Assembly (NCBI RefSeq): GCF_016595245.1
Contig: NZ_JAENHM010000025.1
Span: 239,070 to 303,069 of the forward strand
Source of the DNA: Azospirillum endophyticum
GTDB lineage: Bacteria > Pseudomonadota > Alphaproteobacteria > Azospirillales > Azospirillaceae
DNA: 64,000 nucleotides
Direction of reading: 5' to 3'
How positions within the stretch are numbered: position 1 is the first letter of the stretch; each line of letters opens with the position of its first letter. Positions 34,824 through 44,174 of this stretch are shown piece by piece. A program made the translations under genes and the position numbers. Under the pieces are notes generated by a model. That model did no database searches, was not told the DNA's origin, and saw only the letters and a program-made list of their open reading frames with translations.

Positions 34824-36248
34824 ATGCACAAGTTTTTTCACCTTGCTGCGGCCCTGCTTCCGCTTCTTGCCGGGGGCGCGCAATCTTCGTTCGCGTCTGC
34901 TCGGGACGACGTGGTCTCCCTGATCGGCAAGGCGACGGAAACGCATGACCGACTGAAGGGGGCTGAAGCGGCGGCCGAGTCCGCCCGCAACGCCCTGCGG
35001 ATCAGCCATGGCGGCTGGTACCCGACGCTCAGCCTGTCGGCCAATGGCGGGCGCGAGACGACCAACAAGCCGGCCGGCCTTCCCGACACCGACCTGAACG
35101 CCAAGCAGTTGTCGGTGCGGGCGACGCAGCTCATCTGGGATTTCGACGCGACCAACGCCGACATCCGCCGGTCGCAGGTGTCGGTGGTTCGTGCCGACAT
35201 CGCCGTGGAGCGCACCCGCCAGGAGCTTCTGGTGGAGGGGTTGAGCGCCTACGCCACCCTCGTCCGCGCCCATCGTCTGCTCATCTTCTCCCGCCAGTCG
35301 GAAGACAACATCCGCCGCCAGACCGGCCTGGAGGAGGTCCGCCTTCAGGAAGGCTACGGCTTCTCCACCGACGTGCTTCAGGCCAAGAGCCAGCTTGCCG
35401 GCGCCCAGGCACGGCGCGTCGCGGCGGAAGAGGCGATGCAGACCGCGCTCAGCCGCTTCCAGGCCTATTTCGGCCATGTGCCCTTCCGGCTGGACGGCGC
35501 GGAAATCCTGGCGATGACCAAGGCCGCCCTGCCGGTGTCGATGGACGCGGCGGTGGAGGAAGCCCGCCGCCACAACCCCCGCCTCCAGGAGCTGGCCCTG
35601 ACCACCGCGGCGGCCCAGGAAGCGGTGGCGTCGGTGCGCGGCCGCACCCTCTACCCGCGGATCGAGGGCTATGTCGAGCGCAACATGAAGCGCGACGTCG
35701 CCGGCCAGCCCGGACGGCAGGACGAGCTGCTGTTCAAGCTGCAGGTCACCTTCTCCTTGAACACCGGCCTGACCGCGATCAACAGCGTCCGCCTCGCCGA
35801 GGCCGACCTGCGGGCTGCCGATGCCACCTGGGCCGATCAGGAGCGCACCGTGCTGGAGACCGTCCGCAACAGCTGGAACCGGCTGGAGAGCGCCCGCGCC
35901 CAGGTGAGGCTGCTGAACGACCAGGCGAGCCTGGCCGCCGGCTTCCTCGACGTGGCGCGGGCCGAGCGCGAGCTGGGATCCCGCTCCCTCATCGACATCC
36001 TGTCGGGCGAGACGACGCTGATCAACGCCCGCAGCGACGCCGCCGCCGCCGAGACCGAGCTGGTCCTGGCCGGATACCGCCTGCTGGCCGCCATGGGCCG
36101 GCTCAGCGCCGCCGACATCCAGACCAAGCCGATGCCGAAGCTGGCGGCGATGGGACGCGGCCTCTTCGAAGGACCGGGCAAGCAGGAACCGGCGGCTCCT
36201 GCCAACAAGGATACGAAGCGCAAGCGCGGAACGGGAGAACGTCAATGA
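34824..36248 (+). CDS. TolC-family outer-membrane channel of type I secretion
   Basis: 474 residues with signal peptide (MHKFFHLAAALLPLLAGG...). Two OEP repeats with long coiled-coil helices, for example ESARNALRISHGGWYPTLSLSANGG and SARAQVRLLNDQASLAAGFLDVARAERELGSRSLIDILSGETTLINA, the latter typical of LapE/TolC-like proteins. A short Lys/Pro tail ends it. 135 bases after the giant protein gene; its stop overlaps the next start by 4 bases (ATGA). Forms the outer-membrane duct for the ABC/HlyD pair behind it. Confidence 0.9.
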   Translation: MHKFFHLAAALLPLLAGGAQSSFASARDDVVSLIGKATETHDRLKGAEAAAESARNALRISHGGWYPTLSLSANGGRETTNKPAGLPDTDLNAKQLSVRATQLIWDFDATNADIRRSQVSVVRADIAVERTRQELLVEGLSAYATLVRAHRLLIFSRQSEDNIRRQTGLEEVRLQEGYGFSTDVLQAKSQLAGAQARRVAAEEAMQTALSRFQAYFGHVPFRLDGAEILAMTKAALPVSMDAAVEEARRHNPRLQELALTTAAAQEAVASVRGRTLYPRIEGYVERNMKRDVAGQPGRQDELLFKLQVTFSLNTGLTAINSVRLAEADLRAADATWADQERTVLETVRNSWNRLESARAQVRLLNDQASLAAGFLDVARAERELGSRSLIDILSGETTLINARSDAAAAETELVLAGYRLLAAMGRLSAADIQTKPMPKLAAMGRGLFEGPGKQEPAAPANKDTKRKRGTGERQ

Positions 36249-37939
36249 GCGGCGGCGCCATCGGATTGCTGCTCCTGCGGCTGCGTTCCAACCTGCGGCT
36301 GACGACCCGCGTCTTCGCCGCATCCTTCGCGGCGAACCTGCTCGGCCTCGCCTCCTCCTTCTACACCATGCTGGTGCTGAACCGGTACGTGACGCACGGC
36401 GTCGATTCCACGCTGGTGGCGCTGACCGTCGGTGTCGTGCTGTCCATCGCCTTCGAGCATCTGTTCCGCCATGTCCGGCTCGGCATCGCCGGCCGCATCG
36501 GCCGCGCCGAACACGAAAGGCTGGCGACCGGCGCCTTCGGCATCCTGCTGACCGCGCGCAGCGGCGCCGGCTCGGCGGAGGGCGACGCCGCCCGGCGCGA
36601 GGCGATGCGGGCACCCGACCAGATCGACGCCGCCTTGGGCTCCGCCAATCTGGCGACGCTGTTCGATCTGCCCTTCGCCCTGGGCTTCATCGTCGTCGTC
36701 GCGCTGGTCTCCTGGCCGCTGGCGGCGATCTGCGTCCTGTTCACCCTGCTGTCGATCGCCGCCGGCCTGCTGGCCCAGGCGGACATGCGGGCCGTCGGCC
36801 GCGATCTGGCCCAGGCCGGCGCCGACGCGCAGGGCTTGGTCACCTCCGCCATCGTCGGACGCGATGCGGCCGCCCTGTTCGGCGGTGCCAAGCCGCTGCT
36901 GGGCGATTGGCAGCGGGCGGCGAAGGCATTGCGGACGATGCGCGAGCGCATGTCGATGCGCCAGGGGCGCGCCCAGTCGATGGCGCAGAGCCTGCAAGCC
37001 CTGCAGGGCGTCGCGGTCATCGCCACCGGTGCGGTGCTGGTGGTCCGCGGCGAGCTGGACGTCGGCTCGCTGATCGGCGTCAACCTGCTGGTCGGCCGGG
37101 CGCTGGCCCCCTTCACCCGGCTGGCCCAGATCGGCGAATCGCTGGCGATGGCACGGCAGGCGCAACTCCGGCTGGAGCAGTTCGCCCGCACCTCGGTGGA
37201 ACCGCCGGGCGGCACCAGCCTGCCCCGCTATGGCGGGACGCTGGAACTGCGCGACCTGACCTACACGCCGGCGGGGGCGGTCACCCCGCTGCTTCGCCGC
37301 CTGTCCCTGTCGGTCCCCGCCGGCAACATCGTGGTGCTGAAGGGCCGGAACGGGTCGGGCAAGTCGACTCTGATCCGCCTGATCGCCGGGCTGGCCGATC
37401 CACAGGAGGGAGCCGTGCTCGCCGACGGCGTCGACATCCGCAAATTCGCTCCGGTCTGGTGGCGCCAACAGATCGGCCTCCTGCCGCAGGAACCCGTCTT
37501 CCTCAACCGGACCATCCGCGAGAACCTGCTGCTCGCCAACCCGCGTTTGTCGGAGACGGAGCTGCAGGCCGTCCTGCACCGCGCCGGTGCCGACCGCGCG
37601 GTGGCCGACTGCGCCCAGGGGCTCGACACGCCGCTGCGCAACTTCGGCCAGGAACTGCCGGTCGGACACCGTCGCCGGCTGGCGCTCGCCCGGGCGCTGG
37701 CGGTCGGCGGGCGGCTGATCCTGCTCGACGAGCCGACCGACGGGCTGGATGCCGAAGGCACCGCCGTCGTCTACCGCACGCTGATCGAGCTGGCGCGCGG
37801 CGGCCACACCGTGGTCATCGCCTCGCACGATCCGCGCATCCTCCAGGGCGCGTCCCTGGTCCTCGACCTCGATCAGCCGCAGGACATGGTGCAGGATCTG
37901 GCGATGAACCGTGACCCGGCCGGAATGGTGGCCTCATGA
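36245..37939 (+). CDS. Type I secretion ABC transporter (LapB-like), odd signature motif
   Basis: 564 residues: about six membrane helices then an ATPase domain (from about 330). Walker A GRNGSGKST, Q-loop LLPQEPVFLN and Walker B LILLDEPTDGLD are normal, as is the switch IASHD. The ABC signature, however, reads LPVGHRRRLALARAL in place of LSGGQRQR, losing the usual serine and second glycine. No N-terminal C39 peptidase-like domain. Overlaps both neighbours by 4 bases. Likely energises export of the giant protein, perhaps with slowed ATP hydrolysis. Confidence 0.88.
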   Translation: MSGGAIGLLLLRLRSNLRLTTRVFAASFAANLLGLASSFYTMLVLNRYVTHGVDSTLVALTVGVVLSIAFEHLFRHVRLGIAGRIGRAEHERLATGAFGILLTARSGAGSAEGDAARREAMRAPDQIDAALGSANLATLFDLPFALGFIVVVALVSWPLAAICVLFTLLSIAAGLLAQADMRAVGRDLAQAGADAQGLVTSAIVGRDAAALFGGAKPLLGDWQRAAKALRTMRERMSMRQGRAQSMAQSLQALQGVAVIATGAVLVVRGELDVGSLIGVNLLVGRALAPFTRLAQIGESLAMARQAQLRLEQFARTSVEPPGGTSLPRYGGTLELRDLTYTPAGAVTPLLRRLSLSVPAGNIVVLKGRNGSGKSTLIRLIAGLADPQEGAVLADGVDIRKFAPVWWRQQIGLLPQEPVFLNRTIRENLLLANPRLSETELQAVLHRAGADRAVADCAQGLDTPLRNFGQELPVGHRRRLALARALAVGGRLILLDEPTDGLDAEGTAVVYRTLIELARGGHTVVIASHDPRILQGASLVLDLDQPQDMVQDLAMNRDPAGMVAS

Positions 37940-39324
37940 AGCCGTTCCCCCTCCTGACCAAGAAGCCGGCCGCCGGTCCGGCCCGGCCCCTGGGTGCCGT
38001 GCTGGCCCCGGCCCTTCCCCTCGCGACCGCCGACGTCGCGATCGCCGGCAGGGACCGCGAGACCGACGGCCGTTTCGGCGACGGCCTGTTCGCCGTCGGC
38101 ATCGCCGCCTTCCTGGCCGCGGTGGGCTGGGCGTCCGTCGCCGAGCTGAACGTCTCCAGCAGCGCTCCCGGCGACGTGGTGCCGCTCTCCTACAACCAGT
38201 CGGTCCAGCATTTCGAAGGCGGCATCATCCGCGACATCCTGGTGCAGGAAGGCGATTCGGTGAAGGCCGGCCAGATTCTGGTCGAACTGGACCAGACCAA
38301 GACCCGCGCCGACCTGGAAGAGCTGCGCCTGCGCCTCGGTTCGCTCTCCGCCGACATCGCCCGGCTGGAAGCCGAGGTCGCGCGCCGCGACGGCATCGAC
38401 TTTCCCGAGCGCCTGATCCGCGAGCGGCCGGATCTGGTGGCGCAGAGCCGCGACCTGTTCCGCGCCCGGCGCGACCGGCTGGCCTCCGACCTCGACATCC
38501 AGCGCCAGGACATCGTGCAGCGCGAGCAGCAGTCGGCCGCGGTCCGGGCGCGCATCGCCGGTTCCCAGGTGGCGCAGGGGCTGATCCGCGAACAGCTCTC
38601 CATCAGCGAAAGCCTGTTGAAGCGCGAGATCACCAACCGGATGAAGCATCTGGAGCTGCTGCGCGACGATGCCCGCATCACCGGCTCGATCGCCGAGGAC
38701 CGCGCCACCCTGGCCCAGGCCGAAGCGGCCTTGGCCGAAGCCCGCAGCAAGCTGGTCTGGATCGGGCGCAAATACGAGGAAGAGGGCCGCAACGCGCTGG
38801 ACGAGGCGCGGCGCAACCACAACGAACTGTCGCAGCGGCTGACCCGCTACCAGGACAGCCTCGACCGGTCCAGCATGCGGGCGCCGATGGACGGGATCGT
38901 CAAGACGCTGGCTGTCTCGACCAAGGGCGCCGTCGTCAAGGCCGGCGAGACCGTGGTCGAGCTGGTGCCGCGCGACGGCAAGCTGGTGGTCGACGCCCGC
39001 CTGCCGGTGCAGGACATCGGCTATGTCCGCGCCGACCAGCCGGTGGTGGTGACGCTGGCCGGCAGCGACGCCTCGCGCTTCGGCCACATCGAAGGCCGGG
39101 TGCGGACGATCAGCCCCGACACGCTGCTCGATGCCAACAAGCAGTCCTACTACAAGGTCCGCGTCGAGCTGCCGGTGACCCGCTTCGATTACGGCGGCAA
39201 GACCTATGAACTGTTCCCCGGCGTCCGGGTGACCTGCAGCATCCTGACCGGGCGCCGCACGATCCTCGACTATGTCTTCTCACCGGTCCTCAACGGCCTC
39301 CAGCACGCGATGCAGGAGCGCTGA
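37936..39324 (+). CDS. HlyD-family membrane fusion protein
   Basis: 462 residues: cytoplasmic N-terminus, one membrane helix (about 53-75), biotinyl-lipoyl half-motif QHFEGGIIRDILVQEGDSVKAGQIL, long coiled coil (about 130-320), second lipoyl half RAPMDGIVKTLAV and beta-barrel region with YYKVRVELP. This is the PrtE/HlyD architecture linking inner-membrane ABC to TolC. Overlaps the ABC gene by 4 bases. Confidence 0.92.
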   Translation: MKPFPLLTKKPAAGPARPLGAVLAPALPLATADVAIAGRDRETDGRFGDGLFAVGIAAFLAAVGWASVAELNVSSSAPGDVVPLSYNQSVQHFEGGIIRDILVQEGDSVKAGQILVELDQTKTRADLEELRLRLGSLSADIARLEAEVARRDGIDFPERLIRERPDLVAQSRDLFRARRDRLASDLDIQRQDIVQREQQSAAVRARIAGSQVAQGLIREQLSISESLLKREITNRMKHLELLRDDARITGSIAEDRATLAQAEAALAEARSKLVWIGRKYEEEGRNALDEARRNHNELSQRLTRYQDSLDRSSMRAPMDGIVKTLAVSTKGAVVKAGETVVELVPRDGKLVVDARLPVQDIGYVRADQPVVVTLAGSDASRFGHIEGRVRTISPDTLLDANKQSYYKVRVELPVTRFDYGGKTYELFPGVRVTCSILTGRRTILDYVFSPVLNGLQHAMQER

Positions 39325-39352
39325 GGATGGTCCGACCGACGAACGGATCACT

Positions 39353-39388
39353 CCCTCTCCCCCCCGGGGAGAGGGGATACTTATCCTC
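39353..39388 (+). promoter_or_regulatory. Overlapping hairpins ahead of the channel gene
   Basis: CCCTCTCCCC (39353-39362), loop CCC, GGGGAGAGGG (39366-39375). The right arm can alternatively pair with the following TATCCTCTCC, whose end precedes the GAGG ribosome site of the next gene. May set translation level inside the operon, or be a processing site; similar C/G-rich hairpins are also common as plain intergenic repeats. Confidence 0.4.
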
Positions 39389-39404
39389 TCCCGAGGTTCA
39401 CCCG

Positions 39405-42400
39405 ATGCTGAGCTCGCTCCAGCCCCGTTCCCGGCCGCCGCTGCGCTGGTCGCACATGACCAAGAAGGCGCGCTTCGCCCTGATCCTGGCCGCGGCGATG
39501 CTGGTCACCGTCCTGGTGTCCCTGGTGGTGCGCGCCGGCTTCCTCGGCGAGCGCGGCGGGGAGCCGCTGGCGCTGGCCGTGGTCGGGCCGCTGAGCGGGC
39601 CGGACGCGGCGCTGGGGCTGGCGCTGCGCAAGGGCGCCGCCCTGCGGGCCGACACCATCAACGCGGCGGGCGGCATCGGCGGACGGCCGGTGGAGGTCAG
39701 GCCCTTCGACGACGAGGGCGACAAGGGCAAGTCGCTGGAAATCGCCCGGCGCATCGCCAACGATCCCGCCATCGTCGCGGTGATCGGCCATACCCCGGAC
39801 GCCACGGACAGCGCCACCGCCATCTACGCCCAGAAGAAAATCCCGCTGATCGCCCCGCGCCCGTTGGTCCGCCCGGCGGATGCCGCGCCCAGCCCCTGGC
39901 TGTTCAACATCGGCTTCGACCGCACGCACGAGACCCGTTTCCTCGCCAACTACGTCCGCAACGTGGTGGGCGAACCGACGGTCGCCATCATCCGCGAGGA
40001 CAGCGAGCAGGCGGCCTCGCTGGCCGGCCAGTTCGACTCCATCCTCCAGCGCTTCGGCACCAAGCTGGTCAGCCAGTGGACCTACGCGCCCGGACGCGGC
40101 GGGGCCGACGCGCTGCCGTCGCTCGCCCAGGCGGTGAAGGAGAAGATGCCGACCGGCGCCATCGTCGTCATCGGTTCGGCGGTGGACAGCGCCCGGGTGG
40201 TGGTGGCATTGCGCGATGCCGGCGTGCGCAACCTGATCGCCGGCAGCTCGGACATGGCGACCGCCGCCTTCCGCACCGAGATCGTCGCCCAGACCCAGGC
40301 CAATCCCAAGGCCCTGACGCCGGAAGCCTACGGCCATGGCCTGCTGGTCTCCTCGCCGGTGCTGTTCGACACGGCGAACGAGCGGGCGCAGCGCTTCTAC
40401 GGGCAGTATGTCAAGCGCTTCAACGCGGTGCCCGACTGGGCGGCGGCGCTCGGGGCCGACGGCGTCGACCTGGTCGCCGGCGCCATCGCCGCCGGGCATC
40501 ACGGCGCCGGCAAGCCCGACGGCGACGCGCTTCGCCTCGCCATCGCCGGCCATGACCGCGCCGAGAACGCCTTCCAGGCCAATGCCGGCACCTGGACCTT
40601 CGATGCCCGCGGGCAGGCGACGCTGCCGGTGATGATGGCGACCTACAACGGCCTCAACCCGGTGGCGGCGCTGACCCAGCTGCAGCCGATCCGCGAGGCC
40701 GGCGTCTCCAACTTTCTGGAGGAGGTGCAGCGCGGACGGGCGCTCTACGTGAACGACCGCTTCATGTACAAGACGGACGTCATCTATACCGGCATCCAGC
40801 TGCACGAGATCCGCGATCTCAACCCCGACACCAACGAAGCGACGCTGAACCTGACCATCTGGTTCCGCTACCGCGGCGGCTTCAACCCGGCCGACGTCGT
40901 CTTCACCAACGCGGTCAAGCCGGTGGAGCTCGGCAAGCCCTACCGGGAAGAGCGCGGCGACGTCACCACCTACGTCGCCTACAAGATCGACGGGCGCTTC
41001 TCGCTGAACTTCTCCGACCAGCGGCCGCCCTACGGCAGCCATTCCGTCGGCGTCAGCTTCCGCCACCGGACGCAGAACCGGAACACCGTGATGTTCGTCA
41101 CCGACGTGCTCGGCATGTCGCTGGTGAACACCAACGACTTCGTGGAAAAGCTGAAGGCGATGGCGGCGGCGGAGACCGCGTCGGCCGCCGATCTCAGCCT
41201 CGCCGACCGCTTCCGCCGCGCGCTGGAAGGGGAAAGCGAAAGCTCCACCCTGCTCGACCAGCTCCGTGCCAGGCGGGTGCTCGCCTCGTCGCCCGGCTGG
41301 CGGCTGGCGCGCGCCTGGATTTCCCAGGACGTCACCAGCGTCAGCAGCGAGGGCGACCCCAACTATGTCGGCTTCGGCCGGCCGCAGCCGGACTTCTCCC
41401 GCGTCGATTTCGGCGTGGTGGCAGCGCCGGACGCCCCGGCGGCGCGCGACTTCATCCATCGCGACTTCTTCGTCTACATCGCCATCTTCAGCGCCGTGCT
41501 GGCGGTCTTCGCCGCCTTCATGGACCGGCGCGACCGCGGGCAGTTCTGGCGCATCCAGACCCTGTTCATGCGCATCCTGTCCTGGCCGCTCCTGCTGATG
41601 TCGGCCGGCAACATCGTGCTGGACCAGGCGGTGGCGACGCTGCCGGCCAGCGGCATCGCCATGGTGGTGAACGGAATCAACGTCCTGTGGTGGATCGTCC
41701 CGGCCATCCTGGTCGACCGCACGATGGAGCGCTTCGTCTGGACCCCGCTGGAGATCCGCACCCAGCGCCGGATTCCCGCCATTGTCCGCCGCTTCTCCAC
41801 CCTGATCGTCTTCGGCTTCGCCGGCTGCGGCATCATCGCCTTCGTGCTGAAGCAGCCGATCACCAGCCTGCTGGCGGCGTCCGGCCTCGTCGGCATGGTC
41901 GTCGGCCTCGCCATCCAGGCGAACATCGCCAACGTCTTCTCCGGCATCGTCCTCAACATCGAACGCCCCTTCCAGATCGGCGACAGCATCCAGATCACCG
42001 ACATCGTCCGCGGCGTCGTGGTCGACATGACGTGGCGGACGGTGCGGGTGCGCAACGTCGCTGGCTTCATCGTCGCCATGCCCAATGCCAAGGTGTCGGA
42101 AGCGACGGTCGTCAATTTCAGCTCGGTCGAGCGCGTTTCGATGAAGCTGGAATACTTCGCCGATGCCGGCCACGACCCGGGCCGGATGGGCGGCCTGCTG
42201 ACCGGCGCCCTGCGCGCGACCGACCGGGTGATGCCCAGCGCCACCGGCGGACTGCCCTTCGTCCGCTACGACGGCTTCCGCGCCGTCAACGGCCGGTGGC
42301 TGTGCAAGTACAACCTGTTCTTCTGGGTCAAGGACCACGACGCCAGCTTCGCCGTGCCGGAACTGGTCTGGCGGTCCGTCTACCGGACGCTTGCCGATGC

Positions 42401-42494
42401 CGGCATCGACCCGACCCCGCCCGACCTGACGGAGGCCGGCGCCGCCGTAGCCGTGGCCACCGCCACCGGGCCACAGACGCCCGTCCCGGCCTGA
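39405..42494 (+). CDS. Fusion of periplasmic ligand-binding domain, pLGIC-like domain and MscS channel
   Basis: 1029 residues. After a membrane anchor (about 24-44) comes a Peripla_BP_6-like domain (about 53-420) with VVGPLSGPDAALGLALRKGA and INAAGGIGGRPVEVRPFDDEG, the leucine/isoleucine/valine-binding type. Next, about 425-600, VNDRFMYKTDVIYTGIQLHEI and ATLNLTIWFRYRGGFNPADV resemble the ligand-binding beta sandwich of pentameric channels. Four to five membrane helices follow (from about 687), the last being the MscS pore: GLVGMVVGLAIQANIANVFS then GIVLNIERPFQIGD, with the cytoplasmic MscS beta and alpha/beta domains after it. Start ATG 39405 has GAGG at -12. I infer a ligand-gated or ligand-modulated mechanosensitive channel. 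Lies in the secretion operon between hlyD-like and the TssJLM-like genes. Confidence 0.82.
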   Translation: MLSSLQPRSRPPLRWSHMTKKARFALILAAAMLVTVLVSLVVRAGFLGERGGEPLALAVVGPLSGPDAALGLALRKGAALRADTINAAGGIGGRPVEVRPFDDEGDKGKSLEIARRIANDPAIVAVIGHTPDATDSATAIYAQKKIPLIAPRPLVRPADAAPSPWLFNIGFDRTHETRFLANYVRNVVGEPTVAIIREDSEQAASLAGQFDSILQRFGTKLVSQWTYAPGRGGADALPSLAQAVKEKMPTGAIVVIGSAVDSARVVVALRDAGVRNLIAGSSDMATAAFRTEIVAQTQANPKALTPEAYGHGLLVSSPVLFDTANERAQRFYGQYVKRFNAVPDWAAALGADGVDLVAGAIAAGHHGAGKPDGDALRLAIAGHDRAENAFQANAGTWTFDARGQATLPVMMATYNGLNPVAALTQLQPIREAGVSNFLEEVQRGRALYVNDRFMYKTDVIYTGIQLHEIRDLNPDTNEATLNLTIWFRYRGGFNPADVVFTNAVKPVELGKPYREERGDVTTYVAYKIDGRFSLNFSDQRPPYGSHSVGVSFRHRTQNRNTVMFVTDVLGMSLVNTNDFVEKLKAMAAAETASAADLSLADRFRRALEGESESSTLLDQLRARRVLASSPGWRLARAWISQDVTSVSSEGDPNYVGFGRPQPDFSRVDFGVVAAPDAPAARDFIHRDFFVYIAIFSAVLAVFAAFMDRRDRGQFWRIQTLFMRILSWPLLLMSAGNIVLDQAVATLPASGIAMVVNGINVLWWIVPAILVDRTMERFVWTPLEIRTQRRIPAIVRRFSTLIVFGFAGCGIIAFVLKQPITSLLAASGLVGMVVGLAIQANIANVFSGIVLNIERPFQIGDSIQITDIVRGVVVDMTWRTVRVRNVAGFIVAMPNAKVSEATVVNFSSVERVSMKLEYFADAGHDPGRMGGLLTGALRATDRVMPSATGGLPFVRYDGFRAVNGRWLCKYNLFFWVKDHDASFAVPELVWRSVYRTLADAGIDPTPPDLTEAGAAVAVATATGPQTPVPA

Positions 42495-42508
42495 GCAGGA
42501 GCATTCCG

Positions 42509-42937
42509 ATGGCCAGCCCGACGCCCCGCCCAATGACCCGCCCCCTCCGCCTCTGCCTCGTCGCGGCGACGCTGCTGCCGGTCCTGCTCGCCGGGGCGGG
42601 TTGCGCCCCGTTCGGCACCGAGAAATCCGCCGCGATCCTGGAGCGCGTGGCCGACGGCGACTACGATTACGGCATCCGCTACCCGTCCAAGCGGGCCCGC
42701 TACGTGATGATCGTCGAAGACGACGACGACGAGTCCTTCGCCCTCACCAACCGCCCCGCGACCGGCAGGGATACGGCCGGTACCGCGGCGGTTCCGGCGG
42801 CCGAACCGTCGGGCCCGCAGCAGAACGACCGGGTGCTGGCCCCTTGCGCCGCGGCGTCGGGCAACTGGTACCGCCACACGCCGGCCGGATATGTCTGCGC
42901 CGGCCAGCCGGGCGCGGCCGCCGCGGCGGGTGGCTGA
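42509..42937 (+). CDS. Small exported or lipid-anchored protein, unknown
   Basis: 142 residues. N-terminal export signal (RLCLVAATLLPVLLAGAGCAPFG); the cysteine could be lipidated although the -3 residue is not ideal for a lipobox. The rest is short, with YDYGIRYPSKRARYVMIVED and a C-terminal CAAASGNWYRHTPAGYVC pair of cysteines that may form a disulfide. GAGCAGGAG precedes the ATG. Located 14 bases after the channel gene and 2 bases before the next; presumably an accessory of the same envelope machine. No family recognised. Confidence 0.65.
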   Translation: MASPTPRPMTRPLRLCLVAATLLPVLLAGAGCAPFGTEKSAAILERVADGDYDYGIRYPSKRARYVMIVEDDDDESFALTNRPATGRDTAGTAAVPAAEPSGPQQNDRVLAPCAAASGNWYRHTPAGYVCAGQPGAAAAAGG

Positions 42938-42939
42938 CC

Positions 42940-43422
42940 ATGAAGCGTCTGTCCCTGGCGTTTGCCCTGCTGCTTGCCGCCTGCGCCGCGGACAAGCCCG
43001 CCCGTCCCGACGCGTCCGGCGATACGGGAGGCAACTCCGCCCCCATGCTGCGCATCGTCGCCGATGCCGACGCCAACGACCGCCGTCCGGTCGCCGTCGA
43101 CGTGGTCCGGGTGGCCGACGAAGGCTTGGCGCACCGGCTCGGCATGCTCGACGCCGCGGGCTGGTTCCGCGACCGGTCGATCCTGAACGGCGAAGCCGCC
43201 GGGCGGATCGCCATCGCCTCGTGGGAGATGGTGCCTGGCCAGAGCGTGATCCTGCGCAGCCTGCCGCCCTTCGCCGCCACCCCGTCCTCCACCCTCGTCT
43301 TCGCCCGCTACGGCACGCCGGGGGCCCACCGCCGGTCGCTGGACGGTGCCGGCGGATTGGACATCCGGCTCGGACGTGACGGATTCTCATTGGCTCCGCT
43401 GGCGAAGGACGCCGCACCGTGA
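42940..43422 (+). CDS. TssJ-like outer-membrane lipoprotein
   Basis: 160 residues with a clean lipobox LLAAC (Cys at 15), so an outer-membrane lipoprotein. The mature part follows the TssJ pattern: DADANDRRPVAVDVVRVADE (beta strand pair with Asn-x2-x-Arg-Pro), a helical stretch, EMVPGQSVILRSLPP matching the PG-xxxx loop and a final FARYGTPGAHRRSL. Directly followed, with 4-base overlap, by TssL-like and TssM-like genes, which is the strongest support. In type VI secretion TssJ anchors the TssLM complex in the outer membrane. Confidence 0.65.
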   Translation: MKRLSLAFALLLAACAADKPARPDASGDTGGNSAPMLRIVADADANDRRPVAVDVVRVADEGLAHRLGMLDAAGWFRDRSILNGEAAGRIAIASWEMVPGQSVILRSLPPFAATPSSTLVFARYGTPGAHRRSLDGAGGLDIRLGRDGFSLAPLAKDAAP

Positions 43423-44174
43423 CCGCACGCCCCGCCCCCGCTCCCAATCCGGCCCCCGCCGCTCCCGTTGCCGCCGGCAACACGGCTCGGGGGCCCGGCC
43501 CGGGCGTCCTGGCCCTGTTCCGCGCCTTCCATGCCGACCTGCTGGCCGGCTGCGCGCAGGAGCAGTCCCCATCCGGCTCGGTGGCGGAACGGCTGGTTGC
43601 CACGCTCCACGGCATGAGCGCCGCCGCGGTCGCCCGAGGCCCCGCCGCCCATGGCGTGGTGGTGAAGGCGGTCTTCGCGATGGCGATGCTGGCCGACCGG
43701 GCGCTGGCCCAGGTCAAGCCGGCGGATGCCGTCGTCGCCAGCCGTCTGTTCGGCGCCAACGCGACGCTTCAGACCTTGTTCGTCCAAGCCGACGACCTGA
43801 TCCGCCAGGGGGCCAAGGCCGACCGCGACCTGGCCGCCGTCTATCTCGGCGTTTTGGCGCTGGGCTTCCCCGACGACGCGCAGGCGACGGCGCGACGCCC
43901 CTCCCTGCATAGGATCGTCGCCGGCCGGGAGGGCGGAACCGATCGCCCGCAGCCCGGCCTCGCCAGCCCACGTGCCTATGATCCGCCGGCGGGTGCCGTG
44001 TTCGGCAACTTCCGTCCATCGGCCCGGCGCTGGTGGGTGGCGGCGGGCGGAACGGCCGCGCTTTTCCTGCTGATTTCCCATCTGCTGTGGACCACCGCGG
44101 TGAACGATCTCCAACGCGACCTGCGCGGTGCCCGTGCGGCGGTCGAGGATATGGGGCTGTCATGGTCCTACTGA
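43419..44174 (+). CDS. TssL/DotU(IcmH)-like inner-membrane protein
   Basis: 251 residues. Cytoplasmic helical bundle with VLALFRAFHADLLAG at the front, VKAVFAMAMLADRALAQ where TssL has its alanine-rich DE helix, and DLAAVYLGVLALGFPDDAQ matching the LExYxLCLxLGFxG block. A single C-terminal membrane helix (about 203-226, WWVAAGGTAALFLLISHLLW) is the TssL topology. The TssL peptidoglycan-binding extension is absent; a short periplasmic tail ends the protein. GTG start in a 4-base overlap, and its 3' end overlaps the TssM-like gene by 13 bases. Confidence 0.7.
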   Translation: MTARPAPAPNPAPAAPVAAGNTARGPGPGVLALFRAFHADLLAGCAQEQSPSGSVAERLVATLHGMSAAAVARGPAAHGVVVKAVFAMAMLADRALAQVKPADAVVASRLFGANATLQTLFVQADDLIRQGAKADRDLAAVYLGVLALGFPDDAQATARRPSLHRIVAGREGGTDRPQPGLASPRAYDPPAGAVFGNFRPSARRWWVAAGGTAALFLLISHLLWTTAVNDLQRDLRGARAAVEDMGLSWSY

